This document shows, piece by piece, positions 8,132-16,675 of a stretch of DNA of 38,467 nt. The DNA is from Nitrospirota bacterium (GTDB lineage: Bacteria > Nitrospirota > Thermodesulfovibrionia > UBA6902), in contig JACRPZ010000056.1 in NCBI GenBank assembly GCA_016222905.1, forward strand, positions 1 through 38,467. The letters run 5' to 3'. The position numbers and the translations under genes were made by a program. The notes under the pieces are model-generated. The model was not told where the DNA came from. It searched no databases and was given only the letters and a program-made list of their open reading frames with translations. The stretch's first letter is position 1, and the number at the start of each line of letters is the position of its first letter.

Positions 8132-8263
8132 TCAGCACTTGCAGGAGCAACAGCCTGTCTCTTTCTTCTGCATCGTACCCTCTGCTCCGCACTTTGGGCA
8201 CTTTTCAGGCGTGCAACTGCCCTCCTTTGTTTCCCCGCAATTTTTGCATTTAAATATCGCCAT
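8132..8263 (-). CDS. Small rubredoxin-like zinc/iron ribbon protein
   Basis: 43 residues starting MAIFKCKNCGETKEG. Two CxxC knuckles (CKNC and CPKC) form a rubredoxin-like or zinc-ribbon site, and the tail GCCSCKC adds four more cysteines. A longer reading from 8344 is possible, but the ATG at 8261-8263 has a perfect AAAAGGAGG ahead of it and starts exactly at the conserved domain, so I prefer it. This fits small 'RCKP-type rubredoxin-like' proteins found beside rubrerythrins. It is the first gene of the minus-strand redox cluster and could bind iron or zinc; the metal cannot be read from sequence. Confidence 0.8.
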   Translation of the reverse strand: MAIFKCKNCGETKEGSCTPEKCPKCGAEGTMQKKETGCCSCKC

Positions 8264-8471
8264 CTCTATTGCCTCCTTTTTGTTGAGCAACTGCTCGTTG
8301 AAGTCGCTCTTAATCATCCTTCCAGGTTCTAAAGACAAGAGCAAAGAATGATTCTTATTAAATAAATATTACAACAAAAAAGATAAATTTGTCAATAGAG
8401 TTCTTACCTGGCTTTAATTTCTCTTATTAATTGGTTTAAAATGAATCAAGAGCTTTAAATCTATTATAGCC

Positions 8472-8804
8472 ATGATTAAGATAAAAAGAGTGCTCTCTGT
8501 TTTTCTTGTTTTTCTTGCTGCTTTAGCCGGCGGTTGCGAAGAAAAGACAAGTCCTGTTGCAGAGAAGATAAACCCTGTTGCACAGTATGGCGATGACCTG
8601 ATAAGCGTTCATGAGGGAGCCAAGATAGAAGGGCAGCAGGCGACCTTGAAAGGTATGAAGAACGCCATACAGATTTATTATGCCTCAAACGGCAAGTATC
8701 CCGAAAATATTTACGAAATTCAAAAATTAATGGATTCCCCAATTGATCCTGACATGTATCAATACAACCCTCAGAATGGGACGGTAACATTAAAAGGTCA
8801 GTGA
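8472..8804 (+). CDS. Small lipoprotein with pseudopilin-like tail (copy 1)
   Basis: 110 residues. A basic start and hydrophobic core end in the lipobox LAGGC (cysteine about residue 22), so it should be lipid-anchored. After a linker, the C-terminal half 'MKNAIQIYYASNGKYPENI' looks like the segment after the long helix in type II secretion major pseudopilins (an alternating helix followed by NGKYP). The pilin-type N-terminus is absent. A second, shorter homologue follows at 8881-9153, including a similar upstream sequence, so this is a tandem duplication. No Shine-Dalgarno is visible before the ATG. The function is unknown. Confidence 0.75.
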   Translation: MIKIKRVLSVFLVFLAALAGGCEEKTSPVAEKINPVAQYGDDLISVHEGAKIEGQQATLKGMKNAIQIYYASNGKYPENIYEIQKLMDSPIDPDMYQYNPQNGTVTLKGQ

Positions 8805-8880
8805 CGATTAGAAATTCTGCCGAGGCTTGAATTTCTTTCATTTATTAGTTTAAGATGGAACAAAGAGTTTTTGATATATT

Positions 8881-9153
8881 ATGACCAATATCAAAACCAA
8901 AATGACTACCCTTCTTTTTCTTGTTTTACTTGCTGTATTAATCGGTTGCGAGGAATATCCAGATCCTGCTGTAATAGAAGATCAGAAGGCAGCATTAAAA
9001 GATATGAATAAGGCCATACGGTTTTATCATGACTCAAACGGCAAGTATCCTGAAAATATTTCCGAAATTGAAAAATTAATGCGTTCCCCTATTGAACATG
9101 ACGTGTATTGGTACGATCCTCAGGATGGAAAGGTAAAATTAAAAAGACGGTAG
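8881..9153 (+). CDS. Small lipoprotein with pseudopilin-like tail (copy 2)
   Basis: 90 residues, with lipobox LIGC (cysteine about residue 23) followed by EEYPDP. The C-terminal half is closely related to the upstream gene: both have NGKYPENI, then SEI/YEI-KLM, a 'SPI' turn and a Y-PQ-G-V-LK ending. It lacks about 18 residues of the linker found in copy 1. The 5' flanks of both genes also match (GGCTT-AATTTCT near 8410 and 8824, then TTTAA-ATGAA/GGAA-CAA-GAG), so the duplicated unit includes the promoter region. It ends 12 bases from the convergent gene on the other strand. Confidence 0.72.
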   Translation: MTNIKTKMTTLLFLVLLAVLIGCEEYPDPAVIEDQKAALKDMNKAIRFYHDSNGKYPENISEIEKLMRSPIEHDVYWYDPQDGKVKLKRR

Positions 9154-9165
9154 CGGTTTTTCCGC

Positions 9166-9759
9166 CTATTTTCGCCTGAGGTTAGACAGGAACATGGGCA
9201 CCTCTTTTTGATATTGTCTGTAAACATCTCCAAGCTCATTTGCAAGACGCCTGTCCTCCCTGAATGTCCCGATGACCATATAAAGAGCGAGGATAAGGTA
9301 TCCGAGGAACTGCGCAAGAGGAGCGTCAGTCGTCAATATCAGAAAAAATATAAAACCTCCAAGGTATAATGGATGACGTATAAAGCCGTAAAGACCGTGT
9401 TTCGTTATTGTCGGAGTAGTACCTTTTGCTTTACCGGTTATCTGTTTAATCCCCAGAAACTCTCTTGTATCAAATGAGAAGAAAGCAGCTGCCATTACAG
9501 CTATTGTAAGGATAATAGCGATTATTTTAAAATATCTTAGAAACGGCGAAAGAGGAATAACAACAGGACCCGCTATATTCCCCTGCCAGTAAAGCAGTGG
9601 CAGGACTGTCATAAGGGAGAAGATGTTGTATGTGAACCTGTAAAATCTAAACCTTTCCCCTAAATGATTTCTGAACCAGTTTGTTGTTCCTGAAGTTGTG
9701 AAGAAGCTGTGCAGAAAACACCAGGCGATCCAGAGTGTGCAGAGCAGGAAGTATTCCAT
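9166..9759 (-). CDS. Isoprenylcysteine methyltransferase-like (PEMT/NnrU-type) membrane protein
   Basis: 197 residues with about five hydrophobic segments. The C-terminal half holds the signature of the ICMT/PEMT methyltransferase superfamily: 'HGLYGFIRHPLYLGG', then 'GTFREDRRLANELGDVYRQY'. In that family these segments bind S-adenosylmethionine, and the acidic-arginine pair (EDRRL..E.G..Y..Y) is the other hallmark. The substrate cannot be read from sequence; bacterial homologues act on lipids or are uncharacterised, and some are annotated NnrU. The gene stands alone, convergent with the tandem lipoproteins. Confidence 0.8.
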   Translation of the reverse strand: MEYFLLCTLWIAWCFLHSFFTTSGTTNWFRNHLGERFRFYRFTYNIFSLMTVLPLLYWQGNIAGPVVIPLSPFLRYFKIIAIILTIAVMAAAFFSFDTREFLGIKQITGKAKGTTPTITKHGLYGFIRHPLYLGGFIFFLILTTDAPLAQFLGYLILALYMVIGTFREDRRLANELGDVYRQYQKEVPMFLSNLRRK

Positions 9760-9857
9760 GTCTTAGTATTATTCACTTTTTCTATAATATCAAGCCATGC
9801 CTTACAAACTGTTTGCCGGTTTGTAAAAACTATCTGTATCCCGAATCATTATGAATA

Positions 9858-10508
9858 ATGCCGAAAAATAAGAAGAACAGACCAGGTTCTGTTAAAACCA
9901 AAGGGACATCTTTCCCTCAGGAAGAAAAAAAACTCCCTTGGCTCTCCATGCTCCTTAACGCCTATCATATTTTAGATAATGGTGTTGCCTGCGGCATTGA
10001 GTCGGAGCTAAAGAGAGGAAGAAAGTTAGCCTGCGAAAGAGGATGCACAAACTGCTGCATAGTGCTTAAGGACATCCCTTTTTATCCTCTTGAGATTATA
10101 GGTATATCATGGTATGCAGCGGAAAAAATGTCAGGCCCTGAGAGGGAGATTCTTAAAACACGGCTTAAGTATCATAAGAAGAACGATCCCTGCCCTTTCC
10201 TAATAGAATCGGCCTGCTCCATATACTTAATGAGGCCAATGGCGTGCAGGCAGTTTAATGTTTTCGGAAAACCATGTGCTAAAGGTGAAGATCCGTACTA
10301 CACGAGGATTGAAGATGTATTGCCGCCTGTCAAGAAGTTCGTGGATCAGGCGTTCTTTATAATGCTCCCTTTTTATGGGGTGGAGAAAGAATCAGACAGA
10401 GTTAAGGCTATTGAAAGCGGAGCTATGCATAAGACCGTCAAAGTTCTGCAGGAATGCAACTGGAAGCTGCTTGCGGAGAGAATGGAGCAGTTTGATACTA
10501 CTGCCTGA
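9858..10508 (+). CDS. YkgJ-family cysteine-cluster protein
   Basis: 216 residues with a lysine-rich N-terminus. It carries the cysteine cluster CERGCTNCC, followed by a helical spacer, then DPCPFL..ACSIY and RPMACRQF, the pattern of the YkgJ/PF03692 putative zinc- or iron-chelating domain. Family members bind metal through these eight or so cysteines; their reaction is not known. The gene overlaps the 3' end of the convergent glycosyltransferase gene by 11 bases. The 98 bases upstream contain no other gene. Confidence 0.85.
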   Translation: MPKNKKNRPGSVKTKGTSFPQEEKKLPWLSMLLNAYHILDNGVACGIESELKRGRKLACERGCTNCCIVLKDIPFYPLEIIGISWYAAEKMSGPEREILKTRLKYHKKNDPCPFLIESACSIYLMRPMACRQFNVFGKPCAKGEDPYYTRIEDVLPPVKKFVDQAFFIMLPFYGVEKESDRVKAIESGAMHKTVKVLQECNWKLLAERMEQFDTTA

Positions 10509-11580
10509 CATCAGTCAGCTCTTCAAAATTTCTGATATGCTCTTCAGCCGATTTTTCCCAACTAAAGAGTTTTATCCTCTCCAGCCCTTTGTCACACAGG
10601 GACTGCCTTAACGTGTCGTCTGTTAAGACTTTATTTATCCCCTCTGTAATGCTTTCTGTGCTGTAAGGGTCTATGAAGTATGCGGCATCTCCGCATACTT
10701 CAGGCAAGCTTGCAGTCTTTGAAACTATAACAGGACATCCACATGCCATTGCCTCAAGAGGCGGGAGTCCGAACCCCTCATAAAGCGATGGGAAGACAAA
10801 CGCATCAGCGCTTGAGTAAAGAGCCGGCAGATCATTGTCAGCCATGTATCCGGTAAATTGCACGTCATCAGGTATCTTTCCGTAACCTTCAGAAGAAAAG
10901 CTGTGTATCTCTCTTCCGGCGATTACAAGTCTTCTCTTCTTTTTAACATCCGCAGGGAGTTGATTCCATGATTCAATTAATCTTGCACTGTTTTTACGCG
11001 GATCTCTTGATCCCAATGTAAGTATATATGGGAAATCGAATATTTTTGAGGTTGTGTGCGTAAATTTAGAACTAACACCGCCCGGAATGACCCTTATCTT
11101 ATCCGCATCTGCTATGTCGTAGCTGACAATTTCTTCCTTTGAAAAAAGACTTGATGTAAGAACTCTTTTTGCCCTCTGCCCCAGTAAAGGGAAGATAAGC
11201 CTGTAGTACATTCTAAAGGAGAGCGAAAACCATTCAGGCCCTGCAAACGTCGCTGCATCATGCATTGTAATCACATGGTTTTCAGTAAATACGGGGCCTA
11301 TGTTACAAGGACTCCACAGAAAGTCCGCCCGGAGCTTTTTCATCAAAAAAGGAAGCCTGACCTGCTGCCATATCGAGGTTGGCAAGGAAGAATTATCACG
11401 AAATATTTCTGTATCAGGGATAGGTTCAAAAGCATTGCGAACAGGGATAGCGATGATGAATTTAAATTGCGTATCCCCTGATTTTACCAGTGCAGATATA
11501 ACTTCACGAGCATACCTCTGAACCCCTGTAATGGGCTGGCTCATGAAACGGCCGTTTATCAATATAAGTTTTGGTTTCAA
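10498..11580 (-). CDS. Family 4 glycosyltransferase
   Basis: 360 residues, GT-B fold. The N-terminus '[20 protein letters not shown]' is typical of group 1 transferases acting on cell-surface polysaccharides. The donor-binding C-terminal domain contains '[11 protein letters not shown]', and the E-x7-E-type motif '[18 protein letters not shown]'. The start is TTG at 11578-11580, overlapping the TGA of the upstream gene; an internal ATG would cut off the conserved first strand, so TTG is preferred. AGGAG lies about 11 bases before it. It is translationally coupled to a gene of unknown function rather than to other sugar genes, which is unusual. The sugar and acceptor are unknown. Confidence 0.9.
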   Translation of the reverse strand: MKPKLILINGRFMSQPITGVQRYAREVISALVKSGDTQFKFIIAIPVRNAFEPIPDTEIFRDNSSLPTSIWQQVRLPFLMKKLRADFLWSPCNIGPVFTENHVITMHDAATFAGPEWFSLSFRMYYRLIFPLLGQRAKRVLTSSLFSKEEIVSYDIADADKIRVIPGGVSSKFTHTTSKIFDFPYILTLGSRDPRKNSARLIESWNQLPADVKKKRRLVIAGREIHSFSSEGYGKIPDDVQFTGYMADNDLPALYSSADAFVFPSLYEGFGLPPLEAMACGCPVIVSKTASLPEVCGDAAYFIDPYSTESITEGINKVLTDDTLRQSLCDKGLERIKLFSWEKSAEEHIRNFEELTDVRQ

Positions 11581-12626
11581 GTGCTGTTATGTTCTCCTTT
11601 TTTCAGTCTCTTAAGTGAAGTCAAATATCCCCAAGGTGATTTATGTATTTCTGTTTTCCCTTTTTCAATTGCAGATAAAACAGAAGAAGCTGTAAGAGAT
11701 AGGCTTGAAATGATGCCAGCAGGTACATAAATAGGGATGGAGAGTGAACTTTCAATGAATGGGAGGAGTGTTGTTGCTGAAAATATTGTTATTGCCCTGT
11801 TCAAAGCCTCTATTTTGCATTCTCTGTAAACTATACTAAAACTATTAAGTTCATTTTCTAAGATTTCCTTAAAAACTTTCAGTGAATCGTCAAAGTCTGC
11901 TTCAGTAGAGGCCAGCATTAATTTATTTAAAAATTCTTCAGAAGCTATTTTAAATTTAATACGTTGTGAAATAGTCCTTTCCCTGAAATCCTTTATTTGT
12001 TCAATTGATATTGACTCCGGATTCACTGGCAAGAGAGCCTCTACCGAATATATTAAAACTCTATTGCAATTGGGGTAGCAATTCTTAAAGGAACTTTCAT
12101 TATCAAAAAAGTAATCCAATTCAGGATAATATTCTTTATATTCGGAGTTATAAAAGCCATGATTGTGTAAGGTTGCTTTTTTTGTCATTTTACTTTTTTC
12201 AGAATTTAGTATGCTTGTTAATAAATTAACCATCTTCGAAGCTGATTGTCTGTCCCCTATATTTAGATAGTGTTGAGTCTTTGCTTTTAAGTTCTCTAAC
12301 TTCTCCATATTCTCTGGTCTAATAAAGCCACGCTTTATTTCATTAACGTGCTCGATTACAATTTTTTTGTACTTGTCGAGCTTTTCTCCACGTATCTCAT
12401 TTTCAAACTTGCTCTCATCAATTTTGGGAGTTGATATATCAAATATATCCGGGGCTTTTTTATAAAGACTCGTTAAAAATTCATTTGTGAGTTCTGGAAA
12501 AATATCTTGGGCTGTTATAAGGTTAATAATTAAGGGAGAAATCCAAATTTTATTCCAAAGCAGACTTGCAGTAATCAACCATTTTTTAGGAGGGATTGCA
12601 ATGTCATAATAAAATGCTTTTCTCAT
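11577..12626 (-). CDS. Hypothetical protein beside the restriction enzyme, possibly DUF6236-like
   Basis: 349 residues, AT-rich compared with the chromosomal genes around it. The start 'RKAFYYDIAIPPKKWLITA' resembles the beginning of DUF6236-type proteins, though I hold this loosely. The middle is highly charged and helical, and residues about 270-320 ('IFSATTLLPFIESSLSIPIY' and following) are hydrophobic and may associate with a membrane. No nuclease, ATPase or methyltransferase motif is seen. It starts 53 bases after the restriction-modification gene on the same strand and overlaps the glycosyltransferase start. Its composition and position suggest it arrived with the restriction system. 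The function is unknown. Confidence 0.6.
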   Translation of the reverse strand: MRKAFYYDIAIPPKKWLITASLLWNKIWISPLIINLITAQDIFPELTNEFLTSLYKKAPDIFDISTPKIDESKFENEIRGEKLDKYKKIVIEHVNEIKRGFIRPENMEKLENLKAKTQHYLNIGDRQSASKMVNLLTSILNSEKSKMTKKATLHNHGFYNSEYKEYYPELDYFFDNESSFKNCYPNCNRVLIYSVEALLPVNPESISIEQIKDFRERTISQRIKFKIASEEFLNKLMLASTEADFDDSLKVFKEILENELNSFSIVYRECKIEALNRAITIFSATTLLPFIESSLSIPIYVPAGIISSLSLTASSVLSAIEKGKTEIHKSPWGYLTSLKRLKKGEHNST

Positions 12627-12679
12627 GGTATTAGCATAAAGGTTAAAAATGGGATTGAGGCTTCAGGAGACTATACTAA

Positions 12680-15600
12680 TTAAACTACTGCTTCTTCCAC
12701 TGGTCCATAAACCTCATCAATAGCCTTTTGTATCTCTATAGTTTTCTGAATTGAGGTGACTATCCTGCAATAGGTCTGGATCTCATCAAGGGATAGAACC
12801 CGTTCCTTTCTGTCCTTCAGCCATTTATCACAAACCTGATAACCTCCGATTTGATAACTCCATACCGTCCCTGAAATACCTTCAAAGTATTGTGTCTTAT
12901 TGATATAAACACGGCCACCCCTCACCCAACCCTCTCCCCCAAGGGGCGAGGGACAAAATGTTTCCCTCCATTGAGGGGAGGGATTAAGGGAGGGTGTGTA
13001 TTTCGGTTTCTCTACCCTGTTATCTCCTTTTCCTTGAAATCTTGCTATTGGTGAATCAAGTTCCTGTGATTTTAAGAGATGCAAATCAACAAGTTTGTTT
13101 CCGTATTCAGACATCTTTTTGAATAGCTTATAGTCCTTAGTAAACGGCACCCTCGGAAAGTCTATCTTAAGGAACTCTGCATATTTTATCCTGTATGTCT
13201 CTGAATAAAGGACAGCATAAATGTAATAGAAGATTTCTTCAGGAGAAGGGGTTTTCTTAAATGCCTTGGATAATTTTTCGACAACTTCAGCAGACAGGTT
13301 TGGTTTCTTTAGGACATACTCTGCCTCAGGTTCAAAAAGCATCATGGCAGAACCAAAAGATTTCTTTTTGGCTTTTCCATGTTCACAATAGATATAAAGA
13401 GGAAATAGAGAACATATCCCTCTATTACTTACAAAAAATCTGTTATCAATAATATCCTTTGTACAGAAAACATAATTATATGTTTTGACTGAATCATAAA
13501 CAAATTGACGCATAGCAACCAATCCTAAATTATCGTCGAAGAAGTTTTTCATTATCTCCATTCTGTCCCTGTCAATAAGGTTCGACAGATAACAGATACT
13601 TCTATTATCAAAAGGACGATAAGAATAAGCTCTTATATGCTCTTTCCAATTTATTTTCTTTACAGCATTTCTTTTAGTTCCTATCTCAAAATCTGTTGTC
13701 CCCTTTAGATTCAATGATTGAGTAATCAAATCATCTGGCAAGTTACTTGTAAAGGTTCTCATCCTCCGTTTGATTTCTTCATCAGTAAAGCCAATCACAA
13801 GATTGTCTCTATGAGTTTTAACCCCACCGGAAGATTTATCAAATATTTCAGATATTGACGTAAATTTGTCGTATGCAGCTTGCAATGAAAAATCTTTTTC
13901 CACAAAGAAGTAATATGGCTCGACAGACTTTAATGTTTTCCACTTCGTTGTGTAAGAATCGGATTTGCCCAAAAAACCGTATTTGTTCTCTCTCAATCCA
14001 TAGACATCATGATAAAGGATCCTGCATTTTTTCCCTTTCCGTTCTTTTTTGATGAATAAGACGATAGAAACGCCCTGCTGAATGTCAAAGACGTTCTCAT
14101 CCTTGCTTCCATCAGGCGCTTTTTCTCCGATACGGCTGTTACCGTGAAGATTCAGAATATAAATATCATCGAAGCTATCAAGAAGTTTCTTCCTCATGCC
14201 TCTGTGAATCAGCCCTGACAAGTAGGAATTGTTTGTTATCATTCCTATTATCCCTTTGCCGTCTTGTTCAATCTTCCAATGTGCAAATCTGATAAATTTT
14301 ATATAGTCATCCGACAAAGGCTGAATGTTTCTCTCAGTTCTGACATCCTCTTTATAGACATCCATCTCCTGTTCAATAAAGTCAGATTTATTTACAGAAC
14401 TTACCGAATACGGAGGATTTCCCAAAATTACCAATATCGGCTGTTCCTTCTTTACCTTTCCTGCGAGGTGTGATTCCTCAGACAAAGATGACATTCCAGG
14501 AAGTTTTGTTTCTGGCAGCTCTTCCATCTCAAGGGTATTGGTAAGATAGAGCTTCACTCTGTCATCCTTCTGCAACCTATATCCTAATTCTTCAAGCAGG
14601 AAGGACATTTTCAAATGCCCGATAGCATATGGTGCCATCATTAATTCAAAGGCATAGAAGTTTTTCAGGATATGGTCTTTGATAAAATTCTTTCTGCCTC
14701 CCTCTCCAAACTTGGAAACAAACTCATCAACCGCAAGTTTTGCAGTCTCTGCTAAAAAGGTCAGCGTTCCTGCTGCCGGGTCTAATACGGTCACGTTTTT
14801 ATCTGCGAATCCATCAGGTTTATTGAACTGTTCTTTCAGGATGCTATGCAGGGAACGGACTATATAGGAAACAACAGGTTCAGGAGTGTAATAAACTCCC
14901 CTCATCTGCCTCGTTTTGGGGTCATACTCTGTAAGAAATGTTTCGTAGAAATGTATGATGGGGTCTTTGCCCTTGCCCTCATGAAAGTATTCATGAAGGA
15001 TTTTGTTTATATCCGTGACAGACAGGATTTCTGAAATGTCATCAATGATCCATTCCATCTGTTGCGGAAGCGACCCCAATGAAACAAATTGAAAGACATC
15101 TCTCAGGATGCCGATTGTCTGAGGGATATTGTCATAGGCAAGTTTCCTGTTAAAGCCATTCTCTGAACGGGTACGGGCTGCAAACAATCCATAAGTAATT
15201 GTCTGTGCATAAAGGTCAGAAAATTCATCCTCTGTGAGACTGCTGATAAGGTATTCTTTGAAAGCTGTATAGAACCCCTGAATAACTCCCCCTTCGCCCC
15301 CTCTTAAATTAAGAGGGGGATGGGGGGCGTTATCTCCTTCAAATGCCAACGCTACAACATCCTTAAGAAACCGTGTTCTTTTGGCAAGTTCAATTGCAAG
15401 GGTCTTGGCGTTATATACTTTTGGAATGGAGAAGGAAAAGAACTTTTCAAATAGCTGAAGAAGTTCAGCTTCCTTCTCAACGCTTGGCGTGATTTTCAGT
15501 TTATTGAGTATTACAGGTCTGCCGATAAGGACTTTATCAATCATCTGTCCATTACGGTAAAGTCTGAACTCAAGGAAATTTGTAAGTATCAGGTTTGGGA

Positions 15601-15931
15601 AGGTATGCAGGTATCTTTTAAGCTGTTCTGAATCTTCTATACGGTCAAGGTTTTCAACTGAGGGGTCTTTTGCCTCAATGTATCCTGTTATATGTTGTTT
15701 GCCGTCCCATATCCTGAAATCAGGATTTCCTGCCTCTGTCTTTTTCGGCAGTACAGTTACATGACTCTTTTTCTTGCCGATTGAACTGCAATATTCTTCA
15801 AACAGGTCTTTCAGGACAGGGTAATAACTTTCTTCCCTTGCGTCGCCGCGCTTGCTGGTTTCAGCAATTTGTTTTAAATAAGTTTTAAGCATTCTCGAAT
15901 TATAGGTGGATTTGATAATCATTATAACCAT
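12680..15931 (-). CDS. Type IIG/ISP-like restriction-modification enzyme
   Basis: 1083 residues combining several activities. The N-terminal nuclease has a PD-(D/E)xK-like pattern (NPD71, then E86-A-K88 in GYIEAKDP). A helical connector follows, then a gamma-type adenine methyltransferase with motif I DPAAGTLTFLAETAK (DPACGTGT in most relatives) and motif IV GNPPYS. The C-terminus 'NKTQYFEGI...QIGGYQVCDKWLKDR' matches the target-recognition end of LlaBIII/type ISP enzymes. No helicase domain is present, so cleavage is probably like type IIG rather than translocating type ISP. Two stretches (about residues 199-215 and 979-1006) are translated GC-rich repeat DNA and look like in-frame insertions. 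The start is uncertain; ATG codons at residues 4 and 14 are alternatives and no strong ribosome site is seen. Confidence 0.88.
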   Translation of the reverse strand: MVIMIIKSTYNSRMLKTYLKQIAETSKRGDAREESYYPVLKDLFEEYCSSIGKKKSHVTVLPKKTEAGNPDFRIWDGKQHITGYIEAKDPSVENLDRIEDSEQLKRYLHTFPNLILTNFLEFRLYRNGQMIDKVLIGRPVILNKLKITPSVEKEAELLQLFEKFFSFSIPKVYNAKTLAIELAKRTRFLKDVVALAFEGDNAPHPPLNLRGGEGGVIQGFYTAFKEYLISSLTEDEFSDLYAQTITYGLFAARTRSENGFNRKLAYDNIPQTIGILRDVFQFVSLGSLPQQMEWIIDDISEILSVTDINKILHEYFHEGKGKDPIIHFYETFLTEYDPKTRQMRGVYYTPEPVVSYIVRSLHSILKEQFNKPDGFADKNVTVLDPAAGTLTFLAETAKLAVDEFVSKFGEGGRKNFIKDHILKNFYAFELMMAPYAIGHLKMSFLLEELGYRLQKDDRVKLYLTNTLEMEELPETKLPGMSSLSEESHLAGKVKKEQPILVILGNPPYSVSSVNKSDFIEQEMDVYKEDVRTERNIQPLSDDYIKFIRFAHWKIEQDGKGIIGMITNNSYLSGLIHRGMRKKLLDSFDDIYILNLHGNSRIGEKAPDGSKDENVFDIQQGVSIVLFIKKERKGKKCRILYHDVYGLRENKYGFLGKSDSYTTKWKTLKSVEPYYFFVEKDFSLQAAYDKFTSISEIFDKSSGGVKTHRDNLVIGFTDEEIKRRMRTFTSNLPDDLITQSLNLKGTTDFEIGTKRNAVKKINWKEHIRAYSYRPFDNRSICYLSNLIDRDRMEIMKNFFDDNLGLVAMRQFVYDSVKTYNYVFCTKDIIDNRFFVSNRGICSLFPLYIYCEHGKAKKKSFGSAMMLFEPEAEYVLKKPNLSAEVVEKLSKAFKKTPSPEEIFYYIYAVLYSETYRIKYAEFLKIDFPRVPFTKDYKLFKKMSEYGNKLVDLHLLKSQELDSPIARFQGKGDNRVEKPKYTPSLNPSPQWRETFCPSPLGGEGWVRGGRVYINKTQYFEGISGTVWSYQIGGYQVCDKWLKDRKERVLSLDEIQTYCRIVTSIQKTIEIQKAIDEVYGPVEEAVV
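12914..12996. repeat. GC-rich palindromic repeat inserted in-frame in the restriction enzyme gene
   Basis: Two hairpins are visible inside the coding sequence: CCCTCTCCCC paired with GGGGCGAGGG (one mismatch, loop CAA), and TCCCTCC paired with GGAGGGA. The ends CACCC and GGGTG also pair. On the coding strand it reads as 'CPSPLGGEGWVRGG' preceded by 'SLNPSPQWRE', a peptide type I know from translated bacterial repeats rather than from any enzyme fold. It sits between segments that look continuous in relatives (VEKPKY and RVYINKTQYF), so it is best explained as a mobile repeat that landed without breaking the frame. Confidence 0.75.
15286..15333. repeat. Second palindromic repeat within the restriction enzyme gene
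   Basis: A perfect 11-bp stem, CCCCCTCTTAA paired with TTAAGAGGGGG around a single A, with further C-run/G-run flanks. It is of the same style as the intergenic repeat at 743-828, which also contains CCCCTCTT...AAGAGGGG. On the coding strand it encodes 'APHPPLNLRGGEGG'. The reading frame passes through intact. It lies in the linker between the nuclease and methyltransferase regions (about residues 199-215). Confidence 0.75.
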
Positions 15932-16055
15932 TTTTCATCATCTTTAACAGATACGCTAACGCCCATTTCTCGATAAATATTATAAGAAGCAGGCAATATT
16001 AAAGAAGAATACTGCGGAGATTAATCCGGCAAAATAAAAGCATCACAATCTTATA

Positions 16056-16076
16056 AGAGTATCCTTTTAATACTCT
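16056..16076 (-). terminator. Hairpin at the end of the HPP gene
   Basis: AGAGTAT and ATACTCT form a perfect 7-bp stem around a 7-base loop, starting two bases after the HPP stop codon. On the minus strand it is not followed by a good run of T, so it is a weak terminator candidate or an mRNA 3' stabiliser. Confidence 0.3.
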
Positions 16077-16077
16077 C

Positions 16078-16620
16078 TTAAAACCAGAACTCGGGATATT
16101 TACGGCTGCGAGGCAGGTTATTTATGACCAGCGCAATCGCAAGCATAATCACAGCCCCGGCGCCTACAGGGATGATCGCATACAAATATCCCAGGTCATG
16201 TACCTTCTCGCCCCCTATGACAGCTATAAGGGCAGTTGCTCCGCCCGGCGGATGAAGTGTTTTTGTCGCATGCATGACAGCAATAGCTGTGGCTACTGCT
16301 ATTGCAGATGCAAGCCACATATGCACTCCCAAAATCTGGTAAGATGCTACACCTATGACTGCTGAAAATACATGGCCGCCTAAAAGATTTCTCGGCTGGG
16401 CCAGAGGGCTTTTTACCGCGCCGTATATTAGAACTGCTGAAGCTCCAAAAGAGCCGACAATCAGTGAAAGGTCGGTTTTGGATAGGATATTAAAATGCAG
16501 ATAAGCGACTATTGCTATGCCTGAAAATGCGCCGATCCATGACCATGCAATCTCAGAGAGGCTGACAGCAGGAGGGGATTTTGCCTCCCCCTTCATCTTT
16601 TTGAAGTAATCGTTCAGCAT
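16078..16620 (-). CDS. HPP family integral membrane protein
   Basis: 180 residues with four to five membrane helices. The signature 'HPPGGATAL' is present in the middle, with 'GSFGASAVLIYG' and 'PRNLLGGH' before it, all typical of the HPP family. Some plant and cyanobacterial members transport nitrite; most bacterial ones are uncharacterised. The C-terminus 'NNLPRSRKYPEFW' is also the normal family end. It follows the B12 radical SAM gene after 55 bases on the same strand, but may be transcribed independently. The substrate is unknown. Confidence 0.9.
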   Translation of the reverse strand: MLNDYFKKMKGEAKSPPAVSLSEIAWSWIGAFSGIAIVAYLHFNILSKTDLSLIVGSFGASAVLIYGAVKSPLAQPRNLLGGHVFSAVIGVASYQILGVHMWLASAIAVATAIAVMHATKTLHPPGGATALIAVIGGEKVHDLGYLYAIIPVGAGAVIMLAIALVINNLPRSRKYPEFWF

Positions 16621-16675
16621 CCGGACATGTTATAGGTTGCAAAGTAAGGAGGAACGCGAAGTTCTTTGTACTCTT

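Noticed and set aside
8264-8344. Longer start for the small rubredoxin-like gene
   Set aside because: The internal ATG has a perfect ribosome site at the right distance, and the extra residues are not conserved-looking.
12901-13000. CRISPR-like or tandem repeat array
   Set aside because: The repeated C and G runs form hairpins rather than regularly spaced direct repeats, and the region is coding.
12680-15931. Full type ISP enzyme with helicase motor
   Set aside because: No Walker A or DExx-type helicase motifs are visible, and the length (1083 residues) is too short for one.
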